Source: Henricia sp. BOLD:AAB3569
Taxonomy: Eukaryota; Echinodermata; Asteroidea; Spinulosida; Echinasteridae
Length of the DNA stretch: 64,000 bases
Direction of reading: 5' to 3'
Assembly: GCA_037783545.1 (NCBI GenBank)
Contig: JBBELK010000548.1
Span: 186,001 to 250,000, forward strand
Part shown: positions 13,401 to 22,278 of the stretch, one piece after another
How positions within the stretch are numbered: position 1 is the stretch's first letter
Layout: each line of letters opens with the position of its first letter
Position numbers and translations under genes: made by a program
Notes under the pieces: model-generated
Databases searched by the model: none
The model's input: only the letters and a program-made list of their open reading frames with translations
What the model was told of the DNA's origin: nothing

Positions 13401-16400
13401 ATACAAAGTGGTAATGATTCCGTACTTCACACCTGTTACAGGCACCACGTAGCATCAACAAATCAGTCTGGTCAAGTGGATACAAAGTGGTAATGATTCC
13501 GTACTTCACACCTGTTACAGGCACCACGTAGCATCAACAAATCAGTCTGGTCAAGTGGATACAAAGTGGTAATGATTCCGTACTTCACACCTGTTACAGG
13601 CACCACGTAGCATCAACAAATCAGTCTGGTCAAGTGGATACAAAGTGGTAATGATTCCGTACTTCACACCTGTTACAGGCACCACGTAGCATCAACAAAT
13701 CAGTCTGGTCAAGTGGATACCAAGTGGTAATGATTCCGTACTTCACACCTGTTACAGGCACCACGTAGCATCAACAAATCAGTCTGGTCAAGTGGATACA
13801 AAGTGGTAATGATTCCGTACTTCACACCTGTTACAGGCACCACGTAGCATCAACAAATCAGTCTGGTCAAGTGGATACAAAGTGGTAATGATTCCGTACT
13901 TCACACCTGTTACAGGCACCACGTAGCATCAACAAATCAGTCTGGTCAAGTGGATACAAAGTGGTAATGATTCCGTACTTCACACCTGCTACAGGCACCA
14001 CATAGCATCAACAAATCAGTCTGGTCAAGTGGATACAAAGTGGTAATGATTCCGTACTTCACACCTGTTACAGGCACCACGTAGCATCAACAAATCAGTC
14101 TGGTCAAGTGGATACAAAGTGGTAATGATTCCGTACTTCACACCTGTTACAGGCACCACATAGCATCAACAAATCAGTCTGGTCAAGTGGATACAAAGTG
14201 GTAATGATTCCGTACTTCACACCTGTTGCAGGCACCACGTAGCATCAACAAATCAGTCTGGTCAAGTGGATACAAAGTGGTAATGATTCCGTACTTCACA
14301 CCTGTTACAGGCACCACATAGCATCAACAAATCAGTCTGGTCAAGTGGATACAAAGTGGTAATGATTCCGTACTTCACACCTGTTACAGGCACCACGTAG
14401 CATCAACAAATCAGTCTGGTCAAGTGGATACAAAGTGGTAATGATTCCGTACTTCACACCTGTTACAGGCACCACATAGCATCAACAAATCAGTCTGGTC
14501 AAGTGGATACAAAGTGGTAATGATTCCGTACTTCACACCTGCTACAGGCACCACATAGCATCAACAAATCAGTCTGGTCAAGTGGATACAAAGTGGTAAT
14601 GATTCCGTACTTCACACCTGTTACAGGCACCACGTAGCATCAACAAATCAGTCTGGTCAAGTGGATACAAAGTGGTAATGATTCCGTACTTCACACCTGC
14701 TACAGGCACCACATAGCATCAACAAATCAGTCTGGTCAAGTGGATACAAAGTGGTAATGATTCCGTACTTCACACCTGTTACAGGCACCACGTAGCATCA
14801 ACAAATCAGTCTGGTCAAGTGGATACTAAGTGTGTATGTGAAAGGAAGTACGTCAGTATACCAGACTAGGATACTAGACAATGAGTATTGTTAGTTTAGC
14901 TATAATTTCCAAATCAAACTTTCTTTTATCCGAAAGTCACTAAAAATTACTACAGTAAAGTCTCATTATAGCGCTCTTTAAGGGACTGAAATATAACCAG
15001 TGCATACACAATGTAGAGAATAATGGCTGGGACTTTAGTAAAAGGAGCTTTATAGAGGAGCTTTATATCGGGGGGTGTTATAACATAAGTTTACTGTAGT
15101 TTAAATCTTGTTTTGCAGTAAATAATTTCAAACCTGATTTTCTGGCTCTTTTCTTGCGTGGTATCCCATCAGACTGTTTGTCTACAGTCTCGGCATCTTC
15201 ATCAGCAACGAGGTCTCCATCTTCATTGATCGTCACTCGGCCCATATAGTCAAATGTATCTTCACCCTCTCTTTGCGGGGGTGCAGTTTTAGACGGTCCT
15301 TGTCTTGAAGAGTTCTGAAATGCAAATATCCAAATTTGAGTCAAGAGAAAAACCACATGGCCCCAACAAGATATATGAATCTGTGTTCTCTTGCAGAATG
15401 ACGTGATGCTCCACTACCTGGGATAGGCGACCCATTGTGTTACCCTTAGGTTTGCCCTAAGATTTTTATTTTATTTTAAAAATTCATGTCAATTTTCTTT
15501 CACCCAAATCACCACAATGCAAAGTATGTACATTGTACTATTGACCCCTTTCGAAAACGTGCAAATACGCCATTTTGGGAGTCAAATAATGCCGAGTCAT
15601 TGTGGAAGCGATGTGCGTGCGCGTTGTGTGTGTCTCTGGTGGGCGTAACGCGGTTTAGTTCACCAATGGGAGCCTCAGCATAGCGCGTTACGCGCGCTAT
15701 GGACACACACAACGCGCACGCACATTGCTTCCACAACGACGCGGCATTGTTTTTCTCCCAAAATGACGTCATTGGCACGAGCTCAATACATGTAACAAGA
15801 AATTAAAAGCCCAATGTAATTTGCAAGTTGAAACTTTTTGTGTGGATTCTTTGAATAAGTGCATACCATATCTGAAGAAGAATGTTGGTAAACTAGCCTG
15901 CAGAAATGTTTAACTAGTATGAATACATGATTTGTTTTAGGGATAATGTCCCAGGGACTGCCGAGGTGAATTTGATACCAATGTGGAAAATGTCCATGAG
16001 TTTGGGAAATCTAGATGCAGTAGCAAATTGGCTCCACCGGGATTCGAACCACAGACCTTCTGCTTAATGTGCAGGCCCTGCCAATTGAGCCAACTGGTGT
16101 TCTTGAATCACAGTTTTGCAGTTGTTTCTCACTGAGTTGGATTAGCTATCACGTAAGCTTAGCAGGCCCTACAGAGTGATAAACCCTTAAATGAGATAAC
16201 CACCCTTCCTAGAGATCGCTTACTATATGCCCCAAACCCCTGCTCGGCTTGCTCCAATGCATAGTTCCGACCTGTCAATCCGAACCCGCCGACCAATCAG
16301 AACAGAGCTAGCAGACGGCGCCCACAAAGGTCAAAGTGATGCAATCATCACACAATCACGCGATTTTCTGCCCATACAGTTTGTATGTTGTATGCGCCAG

Positions 16401-19400
16401 TGACCGGGTGAATTTTGGTTTCAATGTCGGGCGATTCGCTGTTCAAAGGTAGGAAAGCGCATTTTTATGAATATATGTCATCCCTGCATTACTAGCCCTT
16501 CGCTCAGTGTGTGCTACGGTAACTGTCGACCCTAAAACATAAATACCTTTGAGTTTTCTCCAATGAATCTGTGCTTTCCATGCCGAGTCCCGTTGCTTTG
16601 TACGTTGTGTGTCGCCATTTTTTTGCGATGGCTTGTGAGCCCATAGCAACAATATCTAAGGGGCGGGGTTAACTGGGCAATCTCGGAACTATGCATTAGT
16701 ATGAATATATGATTTGTTTTAGGGATAATTTACATTGGATGTATCAATAATTCAGAAACTCTTTAAATTTATATCATACGCATGGTGTTTGTGTTAGTCA
16801 ATTGTAAACAAATCCTTTATTTGTTAATTTCTCACAAAAAGTACCATTTTGGAAAGAAATAAACTCATGCCGTGTTTATTACCATTGCTATCAGTCAGGT
16901 TTTCTTGTCAACTCATGAAGTCAAATTTTTAGTCGCTGCAGATGATATTATTGGGATATAAATTAATTAAGCCACGGCAAAATAAGGAATGCCTCTTAAA
17001 TATCAAAACCACGTAATCGGCGCCTAAAGTGATATATACATGTATGTGAAAACATTTTGTTCATAATCCATTTTGGGTTGTTTGCATATTTTCATTGCAT
17101 AAGTATTCAAGATTCATCCTAACATGGTATATTTCAAAGCCGTTATTCTCGAAAAGTATTTCTGGCAACGGGAGTGCGCTGTCAGTTTCTTGCGTCATAT
17201 TGCCCAGATGCAGTAAGTTACATATATCAATTTATGTATAATGAGGGTATATGATAGGATTGACAGTTATAGATGAATTTAAAATCAAGAGAAAATTGCA
17301 ATTTTCTCGTGTTTCTAAATTCATCTCTAATTGTCAATCCTATCATATACCCTCATTATAATAATAATGACCTCTATAGTGAATGGGTTGGCATGGATTT
17401 CCCCCTCCCCCCAACCCCCTATTGAGGTAAGACCTCTCTTCACGATAGGCCATTAGTGTAGCTAAATTGGAGGGCATGGATATGTAATACGCCCCACTGC
17501 ATTGTTGGAAAAAGAGTGGCAATCACGAGATTGTTGTGATGCTCCGACGGGATGCCCAGATAGCTCGGTTGGCAGAGCAGTTGGCCATGTAAGCCAATGA
17601 CCTGGGTTCGAATCATAGTCGGTGCATTGCAATTTTCTCGTGTTTCTAAATTCATATATAAATTTGGTGTCATTGGAAAGCTGAAGAATTGGTCTTTCTA
17701 CTCGTGTATAAACCTCAGAAAGTCAAAGTTGGGGGACATTCCTGATTTTGCCATGGCCTGTCACATATTAAAATTACCTCAGGTTGGTCCGGCTTGGCTT
17801 TCTGCTAAACAGGAACTCTAAATGTCTGTTTCCTCTTGCAAGCTGATGGTGCTGCAACACAACAAATATGATTAGCATTCAGAATGGAGTTTATGTAATT
17901 TGGGAAAATGTCCACAAGCTGCCAAAATTTGACTCGTTTAAAAGGGACACACCGGCTTAATAGATAGTATTCGAACACGTGCGAATACGCCATTTTGTAA
18001 GTCAAATAATTGTGGAAGTGATGTGCGTGCGCGTTGCGTGTGTCTCTAGTGGGCGTAGCGCGGTTTAGTTCACCAATGGGAGCCTTCGTACAGAGCGTTA
18101 CGCGTGCTATGGACACACGCGGCGCGCGCGCGCATTGCTTCCGCAGTGGCGCGGCGTTGTTTGACACACAACATGACGTCATGAGAAAGCTATCAATGGG
18201 CTATTTTGGGCTCGAATTAGACCCATACATTATTCTGAATGCCCTTCTGAAATAAACTGAACATATCCTGAAAAGAAACCACGGAATTGTGCTGTTTTTG
18301 AGAAATTTAAAAAAAACAGAGGTCACATGACTTTTCGGAACCAGATTCTGGTTCCGAAAAGTCACATGGTCTTGTGAGTTAGTTTTGTATCCAGCCGCAT
18401 GAATGTTTTCTACTGCAGAACTGCACCAAACTCAACTCTGATTTACCCCCAATATTTATAAGATATTGACAAAAGAGAGACTATTTATTCAGGTATGAAA
18501 CAAAGTTGAACATATGTCTGAAAATTCGAACATTAATGTTTGTTTCGAGAGTCTAGGGAACGGGAGCGTGCGCGTGCTACGGCAGGCTACCGTGGAGTGT
18601 AGGATATTTTTCCCCGCGCAGCACGGCAAATAAATTACGGGATATTTTGAGGATATTTTTTCACAACGACCATCCAAAAAGTATTGTCAATGCTGCCAAA
18701 TCTCTAAATAATGTAAACAGTAGGTCGGTGTGTACCTTTAAGAATTACTTTTGGGTATTGATCACTCTGAAATGACGTCACTTCCTACAAACTGTCACGT
18801 GTATCAGGATCTTGAGCGAATTTCGGCTGCTCCGTATTTCGAACAAATTTTGAGCAAAACACACTTGATGGCGTTTAATACGCAGTAGCATTTTTCCTAT
18901 GAAGATGATGGTGCCTGTTAGAGTGGTCAATTAACCCTGGCTCCTTTGGGTGTGGGTAGGGTTTGTGTAAAATGTTATTGATTTCGGAGTAATGAGTCGT
19001 GTCAGGGTTGCAGAACGCTAGTATTTTTAGCATAACAAATAGGCTTACTTGTGCCAGATTAACGCTTTTTAAGTGTGAATCATTCATTCTCACCTCCAGT
19101 CACCCTGGGACGGCTCAGGCAAAATAAACGCATTCAACGTTGAACACTAATTCCACCCTACATGTAGATTGATTTTAACCTGGGTTGATTTTAACACAGG
19201 TTGAATCTATAGGTTGATTTTAAAGCAATATTTTTCACTAAAAGGAGTGTTAAAAAGAATATGACGTTGCCCATATACACGAGTACCATACTCAAACAAA
19301 ATTAAAGGGGCTGTTTTCCGGTTAGCCTTGTCCAAAGCAGTCTCCAGGTTTTTTGCTGTACGAGAGAATATGGGGTCTAGCGCATGCGAACCACACACGG

Positions 19401-22278
19401 CATCAAAATGAGCCACTGTGCGGTCTAACTTCCATATACCAGCCCATAGGGCAACACACTGGCTGCGTACATACAGCACTAGCTGCGTACGGCCTGTCCT
19501 ACCTCGAAAGACACCCTTGTCGCGTCTGTCACTTATTCTTTCGGCCAGTTTGGGCCAAAAATTAGCAGGTTTTGGATATGCGGATATGCAAGGTATGAAT
19601 ATTTAAAATTAGTCTTGAGCCAATCAAGTGCTTTATGAGTTGCACGTAATGACGCAAAGCATGCATTATGCATGTAATGGTGTCCTCCATGTTACGAGAA
19701 CCGTAGACGAAAACAACAAATAATCTCTGGTTCGTATTATTTATTGTGCTGGTCTGTTTACGTATTTGATTAAACTTTTGGGGGACAACGGTCCGTTGTA
19801 ATATGACAGTTTTCCTGAATGATTTGTGGGAGCTCTTAATACTGCCTCGGACAAACAAACTGGGGATCGCAGATCATATCATTTTTCAAACAACCTGTCG
19901 TGCGTCGACCAATAAAATTTCAGCTCACGCTGGGGTGGTTTATTACTGTAATGAGTTTCGCTGGCTGAATGCAGAACCATCAAGGCGTTGGGTTACGGAC
20001 CATACCGATACATGTACGTGTCATACATGTCATAGAGCGGCGTGCTGTAAGCCAATATGTGCAACAGATGCCGTAGTTTTTAAGCGCTTTGTTTTATCTT
20101 CAGCGGGCCGTCTAGAAGACAAGCCCAATGCCTTGATCGAGGCTATGTTTGTGCTGTGCAAAATTCTTTTAATTTTTTAATTAAGTGCGCGCTTAGAAGT
20201 AGTAGTGTTATTTCTTTATCACTGTCGCTGGAGTCTACATACATGTAGGTACTTGGGCTTTCTCTTACAAAATGGTCCATTCACAATTAAGTGCGCGCTT
20301 AGAAGTACAATATAGTAGTGTTATTTTGTTACACAACGCCATGGTTACTGAGTTTTCAAGTTTGGTTAAACATGCGCAAACTGTGACACAGTCTCTTTAA
20401 CTTTCTTGATGTCGGACATACAATGATGAAGTCCTGTTATAGGCCAAATTTTGCAAGATGTACAAACCTGTTTGTCTGTGATATTTATCCGTTCCACCAG
20501 GCTTCCAATCTTCATCACTGTCGCTAGAGTCGACGTACTTGGGCTTCCTCTTACGAAATGGTCCATTCATAAACTCTGGCTTCGATACATTCAGACCTGT
20601 GGAGGGTTCAAACATGCAGCTTGTTAAAGTTATACTACTTAAGAAAAGAAATGTAAGTCACTTCGGGCAACAGATTCGGACGATGCTAATATCGAATGAG
20701 AATGAATGATAGTGAGCATGAGGTTGTTTAATCAGCTGCAACAATGGCGGCTAGTTCTCACACGACACAACAAGGAATTGCGATTGTGAATTAGAGCGTG
20801 TTGAGCCGAGTACTGTAATACGCCACTTATTTCCGTTTCCATTGTTTGTGGAGCTAAAACTCTCAGAACATTCAGTGTTGTGACGGCTCTGCAAGTTTAC
20901 TATCCCTTACTGTGTACCAATCTGTGATGTGACGGCTCTGCAAGTTTACTATAGGCCTTACTGTGTACCAATCTGTGTTGTGTGTCGCAATTTTTTGCGA
21001 TGGCTTGTGAGCATATAGCAACAGTATCCAAGGGGCGGTGCTAACTGGGCAATCTCGGAACTATGCATTATTTGCGAGTAGGTGATTGATCGCGAGTAGC
21101 TGGCCAAGCATCAAAAGGAGAGGAAAAAAACCCACAAAATACTTAGGACACGAGTACCGGTATGTAACGGTACTCACGGCGCTACAATTAAATCAATTAT
21201 TTTTAAAATGATAATTGCGAGTCCGAGTACTACTATACAAATATTGACTGCAATGAGGGGCATGGTTAAGATTATAGGCACAAGGTGATCTCGAAGCAAT
21301 GACTATGCCCCGAGGCTGAAGCCGAGGGGCATAGTCTTGGCTTCGAGATCACCGAGGGCCTATAATCTTAACCATGACCCGAATAAACAGCAGTCAATAT
21401 TTGTTTTATATACCGAATGTGTAGATTTTTGTCATCTGGTTGGTTAAAAGTAACAATACATCATACAGTCATGACAGTGGTCCTTCGAGTTTCGATTTCG
21501 GAAGCTGGTCTACGGCGGAAAAGTTGTATATTTACAGCAAACATTTGTAGCATAATCACCTGGCACTTTAGTAGCACATTTCACCTGACAAAGTTTTCAC
21601 TGTAGGCCACTTCTCTTATATTCTTAAGGACTTCATCATCTACGACAGACGTCGAGATGCCGCAATTACCGTCCTGATAAATGTTTACGTGAAGCGCCCA
21701 GCTGCATAGTTGGTGCAAAGCTACATGTATGCTAACACATGTAATGCACGCGTCCGGAATCCGCTAAATGACTATGCCCGGGGCATGGCAAAGACTATTG
21801 CCCGGTGGGCATATACGCGCCGGGTCTAGCCGATTCAATGCCCCCACTTTTAACCAATCAGATGACAGGAATCTACGCATGAGGTATATAATTGCAATTA
21901 TTTGCTTAATCAAGCTATTCGCCCAGCGGTACATGTAGTATGCGGAATCAGGAAATTATTTTTGGACTGGCGCAGACATCTGGGAATTCTAATTATTAAA
22001 ATCCAATCAGAGTAGACTTTATAGAATTGTTTTATAAAGGGAAGTACGATCAAAAAAATGATATGCACATAAGTTATTTTCAATTTGCCGGGGCATTCTG
22101 CACTTAATCTCTACAAAACCAGCAACATCAAAATCAAATAACACTTACCGATTTCTATCATCATTTCATAGTTCTCCTTGATGTTTCTCAGCCGCAACTT
22201 TTCATAGTCTGAGAGTTCCTTAAATTCACTTGTAGTGAAGAACTGCTCAATGTCATCTGGACTGCTCGCTTTCGGCAT
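1214..22278 (-). CDS. PRDM9: PRDM9/Meisetz-like histone methyltransferase gene (7 exons seen, 3' end beyond window)
   Basis: Seven exons on the minus strand give, in order, a KRAB-like domain, acidic and basic linkers, an SSXRD-like motif, a Cys2-Cys-His pre-SET zinc site and a PR/SET domain. This is the order found in vertebrate PRDM9. In vertebrates PRDM9 trimethylates H3K4 and H3K36 at sites chosen by a C-terminal zinc-finger array, which places meiotic double-strand breaks. Exon phases (1,1,0,1,1,0, then 1 at the exit) agree at every join that can be tested. No zinc-finger array is visible in positions 1-1,213, so it should lie further left. Two defects stand out: exon 3 has an in-frame TAG, and the short segment joining the two SET halves was not found between 5,934 and 1,470. 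The gene may therefore be a pseudogene, a null allele, or affected by an assembly error. Family assignment is firm; functional status is open. Confidence 0.9.
1871..2096. repeat. 21-bp minisatellite (about 11 copies) in PRDM9-like intron 6
   Basis: The unit ttcgctcaaaatgtaacaaa plus one t is repeated about 11 times with almost no change; the last copies carry cataatg in place of caaaatg. Because 21 is a multiple of three, the array creates long open frames that are artefacts of the repeat. Confidence 0.95.
2930..3190. mobile_element. MITE family A, copy 1
   Basis: A 250-260-bp GC-rich sequence with an imperfect internal inverted repeat (tggaagcgatgtgcgtgcgc facing gcgcacgcacattgcttcca). It recurs at 15,538-15,785 and 17,962-18,195. 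It is a non-autonomous DNA-transposon-like repeat without coding capacity. Confidence 0.8.
3531..4507. mobile_element. MITE family B split by a LINE 3' fragment
   Basis: The two ends, tagactactaaagtatgacg at 3,535 and its inverted counterpart near 4,487-4,505, are the termini of a small transposon. Relatives lie at 36,318-36,476 and 57,800-57,976. About 800 bp of LINE sequence occupies the middle, between ...cactggtt and ...gtagaccc, where the uninterrupted relatives are continuous. Confidence 0.75.
3646..4440 (+). mobile_element. LINE 3' fragment (reverse transcriptase C-terminus)
   Basis: Plus-strand pieces read [34 protein letters not shown] and [20 protein letters not shown], the usual end of a CR1/Jockey-type reverse-transcriptase ORF. 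It is 5' truncated and carries stops and frameshifts. It ends in the common tail phrase gcgcattataaatgccatat. Confidence 0.88.
4680..5930. repeat. CCCGG-rich repeat in PRDM9-like intron 6
   Basis: Both ends (4,690-4,830 and 5,755-5,925) are full of the words ggccaagtcccgg and ctagccgggc. A 56-bp internal duplication lies at 4,717-4,810. The middle is unique-looking AT-rich DNA. It looks like one transposable element with repeat-rich ends. Its right edge lies about 10-20 bp from the end of exon 6. Confidence 0.55.
5935..6152 (-). CDS. PRDM9: PRDM9-like exon 6: pre-SET zinc site and SET N-terminal half
   Basis: The exon follows acceptor cattacag and enters in phase 1. It starts (Y)[15 protein letters not shown], a Cys-x2-Cys-x7-Cys-x2-His site spaced exactly as CEMC...SC..H in human PRDM9. 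It then reads [20 protein letters not shown] and [11 protein letters not shown], matching SLPPGLRIG, QAGLGVWNE and LGLHFGPYEG. The 3' boundary is uncertain: the best available donor, GGA|GTTGAC, is poor, and within about 20 bp the sequence passes into a CCCGG-rich repeat. The real splice site may have been lost to that insertion. Confidence 0.85.
6867..7529. repeat. 217-bp inverted repeat with 229-bp spacer
   Basis: The arms 6,867-7,083 and 7,313-7,529 are near-perfect reverse complements (one difference seen, in acttgtaaa versus actggtaaa). The spacer has no coding capacity. The shape fits a foldback element or a recent inverted duplication inside PRDM9-like intron 5. Confidence 0.9.
7850..9331. 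mobile_element. MITE family C copy 1, interrupted by a nested element
   Basis: The terminal inverted repeats are aatgcatagttccga (7,850-7,864) and its complement (9,317-9,331). The body matches the uninterrupted copy at 16,256-16,697 on both sides of an insertion at 8,144-9,170. Confidence 0.88.
8144..9170. mobile_element. 1,027-bp TIR element nested in MITE C
   Basis: The ends TAGGGCCAATGATTTTCCG and its complement are perfect inverted repeats, followed inward by several ttccgttt(c) words. It is flanked by ATAAAT at 8,138-8,143 and 9,171-9,176, where the empty copy of the host MITE (near 16,537) has a single ATAAAT. No transposase is visible. TAGGG ends recall hAT elements, but the duplication seen is 6 bp, not 8. 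Confidence 0.85.
9855..10282 (+). mobile_element. tRNA-derived SINE with a MITE nested inside
   Basis: It starts with a tRNA-like head (tggtcgagtggttttggcca), contains the family body gcttgctcc...ggaagggatgtaaag, and ends in an AAT repeat. Better copies lie at 23,796-24,185 and 41,766-42,143 (minus). A palindromic MITE interrupts it at 9,951-10,082. The AAT tail ends about 12 bp from the end of PRDM9-like exon 5. Confidence 0.85.
9951..10082. mobile_element. 132-bp palindromic MITE D, copy 1
   Basis: The element is almost entirely a self-complementary hairpin with ends AGGCACAGGCTCGTCAGCAA and is flanked by TTAA on both sides. A copy of the same length lies at 61,257-61,388, also between TTAA sites. 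TTAA duplication is typical of piggyBac and Kolobok-type transposition. Confidence 0.92.
10294..10395 (-). CDS. PRDM9: PRDM9-like exon 5: SSXRD-like motif
   Basis: A 102-nt exon, phase 1 to phase 1, follows acceptor tttaatttag. It encodes [20 protein letters not shown] followed by [14 protein letters not shown] and the first base of a Tyr codon. Human PRDM9 has [20 protein letters not shown], then DYLYCE here, so RYPQRG-KKCYKDL-GPSDD aligns with the SSXRD motif. I placed the donor at TTTGTGT|GTGCGT because it alone restores TyrCys across the junction with exon 6. The AAT-repeat tail of a SINE begins about a dozen bases beyond the exon end. Confidence 0.85.
11041..14832. repeat. 48-copy, 79-bp minisatellite in PRDM9-like intron 4
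   Basis: The unit begins gtaatgattccgtacttcac and ends tggatacaaagtg. Starts at 11,041, 11,120, 11,199 and so on to 14,754 keep an exact 79-bp register with no indel across 48 copies. Two linked variants alternate: ctgCtac with acAtag, and ctgTtac with acGtag; a few copies are mixed. Copies 23-37 are almost all the T/G type, which suggests recent homogenisation. The array lies wholly in the intron between exons 4 and 5 and has no long open frame. Confidence 0.97.
15134..15314 (-). CDS. PRDM9: PRDM9-like exon 4: acidic/basic linker
   Basis: A 181-nt exon, phase 0 in and phase 1 out, has acceptor tttcag and donor CAG|GTTTGA. It encodes [20 protein letters not shown], then an acidic run ([20 protein letters not shown]) and a basic tail (RKKRARKSG). 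Low-complexity linkers between KRAB and SSXRD are typical of PRDM9. The exon is assigned by its position, frame and splice sites rather than by strong similarity. Confidence 0.75.
15538..15785. mobile_element. MITE family A, copy 2
   Basis: Close copy of 2,930-3,190 in the same orientation, sharing the motifs aatacgccattttgggagtc and caccaatgggagcct. No coding capacity. Confidence 0.85.
16025..16103 (-). tRNA. tRNA-like sequence (pseudogene or SINE head)
   Basis: On the minus strand it has a D-arm-like ttggctcaattggcagggcc and a B-box ggttcgaatcccgg, followed by a pairing gtggagcca. The spacing is roughly right for a tRNA but the cloverleaf is imperfect. It is probably a tRNA-derived repeat. 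Confidence 0.45.
16256..16697. mobile_element. MITE family C copy 2 (uninterrupted)
   Basis: A 442-bp element with terminal inverted repeats aatgcatagttccga. It serves as the empty-site reference for the nested insertion in copy 1. A third, partial copy (right end only) lies at 20,975-21,071. Confidence 0.88.
17240..17361. repeat. Short imperfect palindrome
   Basis: atgagggtatatgataggat and the following sequence are reverse-complemented just downstream, giving arms of about 55 bp almost without a spacer. It is probably a small hairpin MITE. Confidence 0.75.
17552..17626 (+). tRNA. tRNA-Thr-like pseudogene or SINE head
   Basis: gcccagatagctcggttggc, then an anticodon arm ttggc-catgtaa-gccaa (anticodon TGT), and a T arm gggttcgaatc are clear. 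The acceptor stem has two mismatched pairs and no CCA-competent end, so a tRNA-derived repeat is more likely than a working tRNA. Confidence 0.5.
17778..17851 (-). CDS. PRDM9: PRDM9-like exon 3: basic linker with in-frame TAG
   Basis: A 74-nt segment sits between a strong acceptor (ttgtgttgcag) and donor GAG|GTAATT. Its phases (1 in, 0 out) are exactly those needed between exon 2 and exon 4. The reading is [15 protein letters not shown], stop [12 protein letters not shown]. The residues on both sides of the stop suit the basic linker seen in PRDM9 proteins. The other two frames either stop or leave the wrong exit phase for exon 4. Skipping this exon would join phase 1 to phase 0 and break the frame. 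An internal acceptor just after the TAG (cctgtttag) also gives wrong phases. Confidence 0.65.
17938..18741. mobile_element. TIR element E copy 1, with MITE A copy 3 nested inside
   Basis: The ends read aaagg(ga)cacaccggctt and, inverted, cggtgtgtacctttaag. The same element lies inverted at 48,827-49,629. Here MITE family A interrupts it at about 17,962-18,195. A perfect hairpin, gacttttcggaaccag facing ctggttccgaaaagtc, lies near 18,333-18,366. Confidence 0.85.
20178..20325 (-). pseudogene. Duplicated fragment of PRDM9-like exon 2 between direct repeats
   Basis: Positions 20,219-20,275 read on the minus strand as [11 protein letters not shown] and the start of the acidic motif. This matches exon 2 with several substitutions and a 10-bp TACATGTA-type insertion. 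The fragment sits between two copies of a repeat beginning aattaagtgcgcgcttagaa (from 20,179 and 20,285). It looks like an exon piece caught in a local tandem duplication, and it has no usable splice sites. Confidence 0.75.
20468..20596 (-). CDS. PRDM9: PRDM9-like exon 2: post-KRAB acidic segment
   Basis: A 129-nt exon, phase 1 in and phase 1 out, lies between acceptor cacag and donor GTTTGT. It encodes [20 protein letters not shown] followed by [15 protein letters not shown]. Human PRDM9 has RATRPAFM in the matching place, then an acidic stretch ending DSDEEWTP, so the match covers both the FM motif and the acidic SDSDEDW motif. A degraded second copy of part of this exon lies about 190 bp downstream in the intron (20,219-20,275). 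Confidence 0.88.
21217..21410. repeat. Imperfect inverted repeat (MITE)
   Basis: atattgactgcaatgagggg and catggttaagattataggc on the left face cctataatcttaaccatg and cagcagtcaatat on the right. The centre is a second palindrome around gccccgaggctgaagccgaggggc. No coding capacity. Confidence 0.8.
22149..22278 (-). CDS. PRDM9: PRDM9-like exon 1: start codon and KRAB-like domain
   Basis: The ATG at 22,278 opens a 43-codon exon that begins [20 protein letters not shown] and continues with [20 protein letters not shown]. It ends in a consensus G|GTAAGT donor in phase 1. Vertebrate PRDM9 reads [20 protein letters not shown], then RYRNVKRNYNALITIG in the same place, so this is the ancestral KRAB-type module. 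A KRAB motif was noted in a sea urchin Meisetz homologue by Birtle and Ponting (2006, cited from memory). I chose this ATG because the KRAB homology starts within ten codons of it. Any 5' untranslated exon is not resolved. Confidence 0.88.

Larger units (their letters stand above)
15914..16729. repeat. About 34-bp direct repeats flanking a 750-bp block
   Basis: agtatgaata[c/t]atgatttg followed by ttttagggataat occurs at about 15,914-15,947 and 16,697-16,729. The block between holds a tRNA-like sequence and MITE C copy 2. The repeats are longer than ordinary target duplications, so they may mark a local duplication or a recombination event. Confidence 0.7.

Noticed and set aside
11041-14832. 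CRISPR-like array or zinc-finger-coding minisatellite
   Set aside because: Copies are directly adjacent without unique spacers, and 79 bp is not a multiple of three, so neither a CRISPR array nor an 84-bp zinc-finger repeat fits.
19207-19479. 90-codon minus frame between PRDM9-like exons 2 and 3
   Set aside because: It has no acceptor or donor in a usable phase and no resemblance to PRDM9 linkers.
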